Shown here one piece after another: positions 60,217-64,000 of a DNA stretch of 64,000 bases. Within the stretch, counting starts at the first letter, position 1, and every line of letters starts with the position of its first letter. The translations under genes were made by a program, and so were the position numbers. The stretch is from DATACQ01 sp036555515 (GTDB lineage: Bacteria; Desulfobacterota; Binatia; UBA9968), in assembly GCA_036555515.1 (NCBI GenBank), contig DATBLC010000150.1, positions 1-64,000 of the forward strand, written 5' to 3'. The notes under the pieces are model-generated. The model searched no databases, was not told the origin of the DNA, and saw nothing but the letters and a program-made list of their open reading frames with translations.

Positions 60217-62799
60217 TCACTCGTATCCGATGGCGCCAACGATGGGCGTGGCCGCGGCCTGCTTGGCAGGACCGTAGCCGGCGGCGAGGCAGAGCAGCAC
60301 CGCTGCGATCAGCGCGTACAGGGCTACCTCGTAGGGATAAAAAAACTGAAACGTCCAGCCGGTGAGCACCTTTGTGTTGTAGACCACGTGGTGATACGCC
60401 ATGATCGTGCCGGCAAACAACCCGAGCAGGCCGCCCAGGAGCCCCATCGTGGCCGCTTCTAGAAGAACGATGCGCCGGATTTGCGTCTGGGTCGCGCCGA
60501 TGGCGCGCAGTACGCCTATCTCCCGCGTCCGGTCCAACACTGACGCAAGCAGCGTGTTGATGACACTGAAGATGGCCACCACGATGGCGACGATTTCGAC
60601 GGCGTAGTTGACGACAAACGACTGTTCCATGATTTTGACGACGGCGTCGCGCAATTCCCGGTGCGTGCTCACAAACAGTTGGTATTTATCTCCATAGGCC
60701 GCTTTGATCTCGGCTATCACCGCTTGCATGTCCGCACCCGGCTCCAACCAAAGGTCAAAGGCGTCCACGAGGTCATCCCGCCAATATTTTTTATAGAGCG
60801 CGCGGTCCATGAGTACGCTGCCGATGTCCGACGAATAGTCGACATAGATGCCCAGCACCTTGAAGCGTACCGGACCGGATGGCGTGGCAAGTTCGATGAT
60901 GTCATGGGTGCCTTTGCCGAACCTGCGTTGAAAACTTTCGCTGATGATCGCTCCCTGGCCTCCGGACATTTCCCGCAAGGCTTTAGTTCCGTCGCCCTCG
61001 GCCATGGGAAGAGTGCGTACGCTTGCCGAGTCCACTGCGGAAAACGATTCCACGATAATCAGCTTCCCTTGATAATTCGCGCGAACGAGGCGATAGAGAT
61101 CGACGATTTTTACGCCGGGCAGAGCTGTTAGCCCCGGCAAAACATCTTCGCGAAGCGACACGTTTCGCGGCCCGGCGGTTCTCGCCCCGGAGCTTACAAT
61201 GATATCCGCGGTGACCATTTGATCGACCCACGCCAGCAGGGATCCGCGCACGCTGTTAATGAAAGCGGCGATGGTAAAAATCGCCGCCAGACTGATGATC
61301 ATGGTGGCGACGGTGATGCCAGCGCGCAACGGATTTCTCCTCAGGCTATCCGACGCCAGTCTGGTTTCGGCCCAGGACAATCCGGGAACGCCGGCTGGGC
61401 AACGCCATAACCGACTGACCGAGAAACTGATGATCAGCGGAGTAAAAGAGGCAAGCCCGAGCAAAAACACCAGCATGCCGACAACGCCAAAACTGAACTG
61501 CTGAATCGCCCCATGAACTAACGGTGCGAGGAAAACCAGCGCCGGCGCAACCACGAGACATAAGAAGCCGAGCCGAGTCGCCCAGGATTTGCCGGCATGA
61601 AAGACCGGCCGCCACGCGGCTTGGCGGGCGTTTTCCAGCGGGCTGATGCTTATAGCTTCCACGGCCGGATGCAAAGCCGCTAACAGTGCGACACTGACGG
61701 CACTAACCAACGCCAACGCCAGTTCATTCACTGACAGGCTGCTTCCAGCAAGAGCGATGGACGAAAACAAATTGCGCACCGTTTCGCCCACGGCGAGCAG
61801 CGCGGCTTGCGCCAAAGCCCAACCCAGCAAACAACCCATTGCGGCCCCGACAAGCGCAAGGATTAGCGCTTCGCTCACGATGAGACGGAGCAGCTCTCCG
61901 CGGCGCATGCCCAAGCAACGGAGCGTACCGATCTCACGCTTGCGCTGCACGACCGAAACCGCCACCGTATTGTAGATAAGAAAAAAACCCACGAACAACG
62001 CGATCAAGCTCACAAAGAAAAGCCCAACGCGAAAGGACGACAGTAGCGACTCGATCTGCTCGCCGCGCTTTTTTGGCCGCTCCACCTCCGCCATACCCTT
62101 GAGGCGTTGGCGCAGGCGGTCTTGCACGGCTTCAATCTTGCTACCCTTCTCCACCGTCAGATCGACGATATCGAGTTTTCCCTCCTTGCCGAAGGCTCGC
62201 TGCGCGACCGGCAGGTCCATCAGGGCGAAATTGCCCCCGAAGACTCTTGCCGTTCCTTGTTCTTTGAGCAGCGCGGCCACGGTGTAACTTTGTTTTCCGG
62301 CGCTGGTGCTAAGTGTAATGCGCGCCCCGATCCGAAGACCGAACCGGCGCGCGAACGACTCGGTCAACGCGATCGAATCCGGCCGGGCGATAAAGTCCAG
62401 CGCCTGATCAAAGGCGAATCCGGAGTCGGCGAACTGATGATCGCGCACCGTGGAATCCGTCAGTAGATCCGCACCAAGAACGTAGAGCCGCTCCCGCTCC
62501 GCCCCGCTCACTGGCAAAAAGCCCTCCACTGCCGCAGCGGCATCCTGGACGCCTTCGGTGTCTCGTATCGTTGGGTAAATCGACTCGGGAATTCCACTTT
62601 CAGCGTTGGACACCTGCAAAACAGCTTTTCCCGCGATCTGCTCGATGGTCGACTGAAATGAAGTGCTAAGCGAGCGGTTGACGAGTGCGATGGCAACGAT
62701 CACCGCGACACCGAGGGCCATGCCCAAAAAAGTCAGCAGGGTTCTCAGGCGGTGGCGCCGAACATGACGCCAAGAGATTGTGCGGAGGAGCGTGAACAT
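60217..62799 (-). CDS. FtsX/MacB-type ABC transporter permease (double domain)
   Basis: An 860-residue permease with two MacB-like/FtsX units. Helix 1 is near 20-45 (LRTLLTFLGMALGVAVIVAIAL), followed by a long periplasmic domain, three helices (starting SLIALFVGFFLIYNTVAVSVVQRKREIGTLRCLGMRRGE), a second helix-plus-periplasmic unit beginning LRRNPLRAGITVATMIISLAAI, and a final FtsX unit with LDRTREIGVLRAIGATQTQIRR. It would export a lipid, lipoprotein or peptide. It overlaps the ATPase stop by one base (TAATG). Confidence 0.88.
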   Translation of the reverse strand: MFTLLRTISWRHVRRHRLRTLLTFLGMALGVAVIVAIALVNRSLSTSFQSTIEQIAGKAVLQVSNAESGIPESIYPTIRDTEGVQDAAAAVEGFLPVSGAERERLYVLGADLLTDSTVRDHQFADSGFAFDQALDFIARPDSIALTESFARRFGLRIGARITLSTSAGKQSYTVAALLKEQGTARVFGGNFALMDLPVAQRAFGKEGKLDIVDLTVEKGSKIEAVQDRLRQRLKGMAEVERPKKRGEQIESLLSSFRVGLFFVSLIALFVGFFLIYNTVAVSVVQRKREIGTLRCLGMRRGELLRLIVSEALILALVGAAMGCLLGWALAQAALLAVGETVRNLFSSIALAGSSLSVNELALALVSAVSVALLAALHPAVEAISISPLENARQAAWRPVFHAGKSWATRLGFLCLVVAPALVFLAPLVHGAIQQFSFGVVGMLVFLLGLASFTPLIISFSVSRLWRCPAGVPGLSWAETRLASDSLRRNPLRAGITVATMIISLAAIFTIAAFINSVRGSLLAWVDQMVTADIIVSSGARTAGPRNVSLREDVLPGLTALPGVKIVDLYRLVRANYQGKLIIVESFSAVDSASVRTLPMAEGDGTKALREMSGGQGAIISESFQRRFGKGTHDIIELATPSGPVRFKVLGIYVDYSSDIGSVLMDRALYKKYWRDDLVDAFDLWLEPGADMQAVIAEIKAAYGDKYQLFVSTHRELRDAVVKIMEQSFVVNYAVEIVAIVVAIFSVINTLLASVLDRTREIGVLRAIGATQTQIRRIVLLEAATMGLLGGLLGLFAGTIMAYHHVVYNTKVLTGWTFQFFYPYEVALYALIAAVLLCLAAGYGPAKQAAATPIVGAIGYE

Positions 62800-63476
62800 T
62801 ACGCCGTTTCCTTCTCCACTCTTCCGTCACGGAGATAGATCCTGCGGTGGCCGTAGCTCGCCGCCTCATCGCTATGGGTGACCATGACGACGGTACAACC
62901 GTCTTCTTCGTTAAGCCGGCGTAGGAGCGACAAGATCGCCTCCCCCGTTTTGGAATCCAGATTGCCCGTCGGCTCGTCGGCCAAGAGAATCGGCGGATCA
63001 AAAGCCAGCGCCCGGGCAATGGCAACGCGCTGGACCTCTCCGCCCGACATTTCTTCGGGGAGATGATACTCGCGTTTCTCCAGCCCAACTTTGGCGAGAA
63101 GCCGGCGCGCGCGCCCCTCCGCATGCGCCTTCGAGCGACCGTCGAGGACCAGGGGGAGCGCGGTGTTCTCAAGCGCCGTCAATGTCGGCAGCAGATTGAA
63201 AAACTGGAACACAAATCCCACTCGCTTGCGCCGGAAAAGAGTGATTTCATCGTCGGCCATCTGCGCCATCAGCCGCCCGTCCACTAATAGCTCGCCACCG
63301 CTGGGACGGTCCAAGCCGCCGATCAGATGCAGCAACGTGCTCTTTCCGGAACCGCTCGGCCCCATAACGGCGGCGAAGGCGGCTCGAGGAATTTCCAGAG
63401 AAATACCCCCCAGAGCAATGATCTCGGCTTCGCCCTGACGGTAGACTTTACGAACGTCGGTACAGCGGATCATCAA
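62799..63476 (-). CDS. ABC transporter ATP-binding protein (LolD/MacB type)
   Basis: A 225-residue ATPase: Walker A GPSGSGKST (about 39-47), Q-loop FVFQFFNLLPTLTALEN, signature MSGGEVQRVAIAR, Walker B PILLADEPTGNLD and H-loop VMVTHSDEAA. Sequence and partner type match LolD/MacB/FtsE exporters. The stop TAA shares one base with the permease ATG, so the pair is coupled and forms a complete exporter core. Confidence 0.92.
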   Translation of the reverse strand: MMIRCTDVRKVYRQGEAEIIALGGISLEIPRAAFAAVMGPSGSGKSTLLHLIGGLDRPSGGELLVDGRLMAQMADDEITLFRRKRVGFVFQFFNLLPTLTALENTALPLVLDGRSKAHAEGRARRLLAKVGLEKREYHLPEEMSGGEVQRVAIARALAFDPPILLADEPTGNLDSKTGEAILSLLRRLNEEDGCTVVMVTHSDEAASYGHRRIYLRDGRVEKETA

Positions 63477-63482
63477 ACAACG

Positions 63483-63854
63483 TCAGCAGACGAGATAGAT
63501 AGAAGGGATTTCCAGCTGGGGCGTTGGGCCGCCGTATCGTTGCGCGTTCTCGAGCTCAGCTAAATTCCGTTCGACGCTGCCCATGAGGGCTTCAACGTTT
63601 ATTCCCAAATACACCGGCTGATAAGTCGCGAGTTTTTCCAGACCGGTGCGCCATAGTTTCACCGCGCCCGCCGGCACCCGTTGCTGCAACTTGAAATAGC
63701 CCGCCGCTATTTGGATGATGCCCTGGAAAAACTGGCGCTCTTCCCCATGCTCTTCTAGCCAGAGCTCTTCGAGGGTCTCGTGACACTCGAAAAATAATTG
63801 CTGGTTGAATTCTTCAATCCCCTTAAAAAAACGTGGGTCGTTTTCGTAACTCAT
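63483..63854 (-). CDS. DUF309 family protein
   Basis: A 123-residue protein. NQQLFFECHETLEELWLEE and FFQGIIQIAAGYFKLQQ are the DUF309 signature (helix-rich, with His-Glu residues perhaps metal-binding). MSYENDPRFFKGIEEF is chosen as start (ATG 63854); a longer in-frame extension reaches the window edge without good support. It lies six bases upstream of the ABC ATPase on the same strand, so it may be expressed with it. Function unknown. Confidence 0.8.
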   Translation of the reverse strand: MSYENDPRFFKGIEEFNQQLFFECHETLEELWLEEHGEERQFFQGIIQIAAGYFKLQQRVPAGAVKLWRTGLEKLATYQPVYLGINVEALMGSVERNLAELENAQRYGGPTPQLEIPSIYLVC

Positions 63855-64000
63855 AATTCTAAGAATGCGCAGCTTGCGCAAATTTCCTACTGCTCCGTTC
63901 CCAAATTGACGGAGTGACATGTGTCGTGAGCTTACGCTCGCCTGCAGAGCATGAAAAAAGAGAACCATCCCTCCCACGCCAACGCCAATGGCCGACGCCA
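63855..64000. other. Right-edge sequence, no gene assigned
   Basis: 146 bases upstream of the DUF309 gene. The minus-strand frame stays open to the edge, with ASAIGVGVGGMVLFFHA, which looks like a hydrophobic stretch but could be chance. No ribosome site or promoter is clear. Confidence 0.3.

Noticed and set aside
63855..64000. Hydrophobic minus-strand frame at the right edge
   Set aside because: It is the same frame as the DUF309 gene with no start or stop in view, so it cannot be separated from chance.

Overview
The window looks like chromosome from a high-GC, soil or subsurface bacterium of deltaproteobacterial type (Desulfobacterota, Binatia or Tectomicrobia-like). That placement is inferred from gene order and gene families, mainly aminotransferase-hom-apgM-glpX, overlapping MoxR/VWA-miaB-nuclease genes, a lone TctC-type binding protein, ACMSD-like amidohydrolases, an LLM-class flavin oxidoreductase and cofH. 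I see no prophage, integron, CRISPR array, rRNA or intact insertion sequence. Small dispersed inverted repeats and several decayed genes are scattered through it.

Layout. 1-1.2 kb: tail of an unknown gene, a shortened beta-helix secreted protein and a small membrane protein. 1.6-6.4 kb: alaC-like aminotransferase, homoserine dehydrogenase, a cofactor-independent phosphoglycerate-mutase-fold protein and class II fructose bisphosphatase, tightly coupled. 6.4-8.0 kb: MITE-like repeat, small membrane protein, DUF5615 relic, secreted protein. 8.0-9.5 kb (minus): TANGO2/NRDE and Nudix, coupled by ATGA. 9.6-14.6 kb: MoxR ATPase, VWA protein, miaB, bifunctional nuclease and a TPR protein. 14.7-18.5 kb (minus): an interrupted sulfide:quinone-reductase-like gene, then a three-gene unit of DapA-like lyase, cyclase-family hydrolase and diiron oxygenase-like protein. 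18.5-19.0 kb: tRNA-Arg, tRNA-Lys and tRNA-Glu. 19.1-26.5 kb (minus): dnaE2, a large TIR-nSTAND-TM-TPR protein and a membrane-anchored transglycosylase. 26.6-38.1 kb: dienelactone hydrolase, peptide deformylase, cofH, lipoprotein, hisS-aspS, TctC-type binding protein, membrane protein, hotdog thioesterase and LLM oxidoreductase. 38.3-43.7 kb: two two-component systems. 43.8-51.0 kb: a frameshifted iron-type binding protein, a crotonase, a release-factor-like gene plus the relic of a second copy, an M48 lipoprotein protease and two amidohydrolases. 51.2-54.9 kb (minus): tungstate transporter TupABC behind an HTH-binding-protein regulator. 55-64 kb: creatinase-like M24 protein, NAD-dependent isocitrate/isopropylmalate-type dehydrogenase, tandem MFS paralogs, a MacB/Lol-type ABC exporter and a DUF309 protein.

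How the genes fit together. The 1.6-6.4 kb operon links aspartate-family amino acid synthesis to gluconeogenesis, and its mutase-like gene may be the homoserine kinase. The tungstate operon is probably controlled by its own first gene. The amidohydrolases, crotonase, lyase/cyclase unit and flavin oxidoreductase suggest catabolism of organic acids or ring compounds, but no complete pathway can be named. The least ordinary locus is the TIR-nSTAND-TM-TPR protein, which has the architecture of an NAD-consuming STAND immune sensor, with a membrane segment and TPRs where WD40 repeats are often found. I found no clear, fully new multi-gene system.
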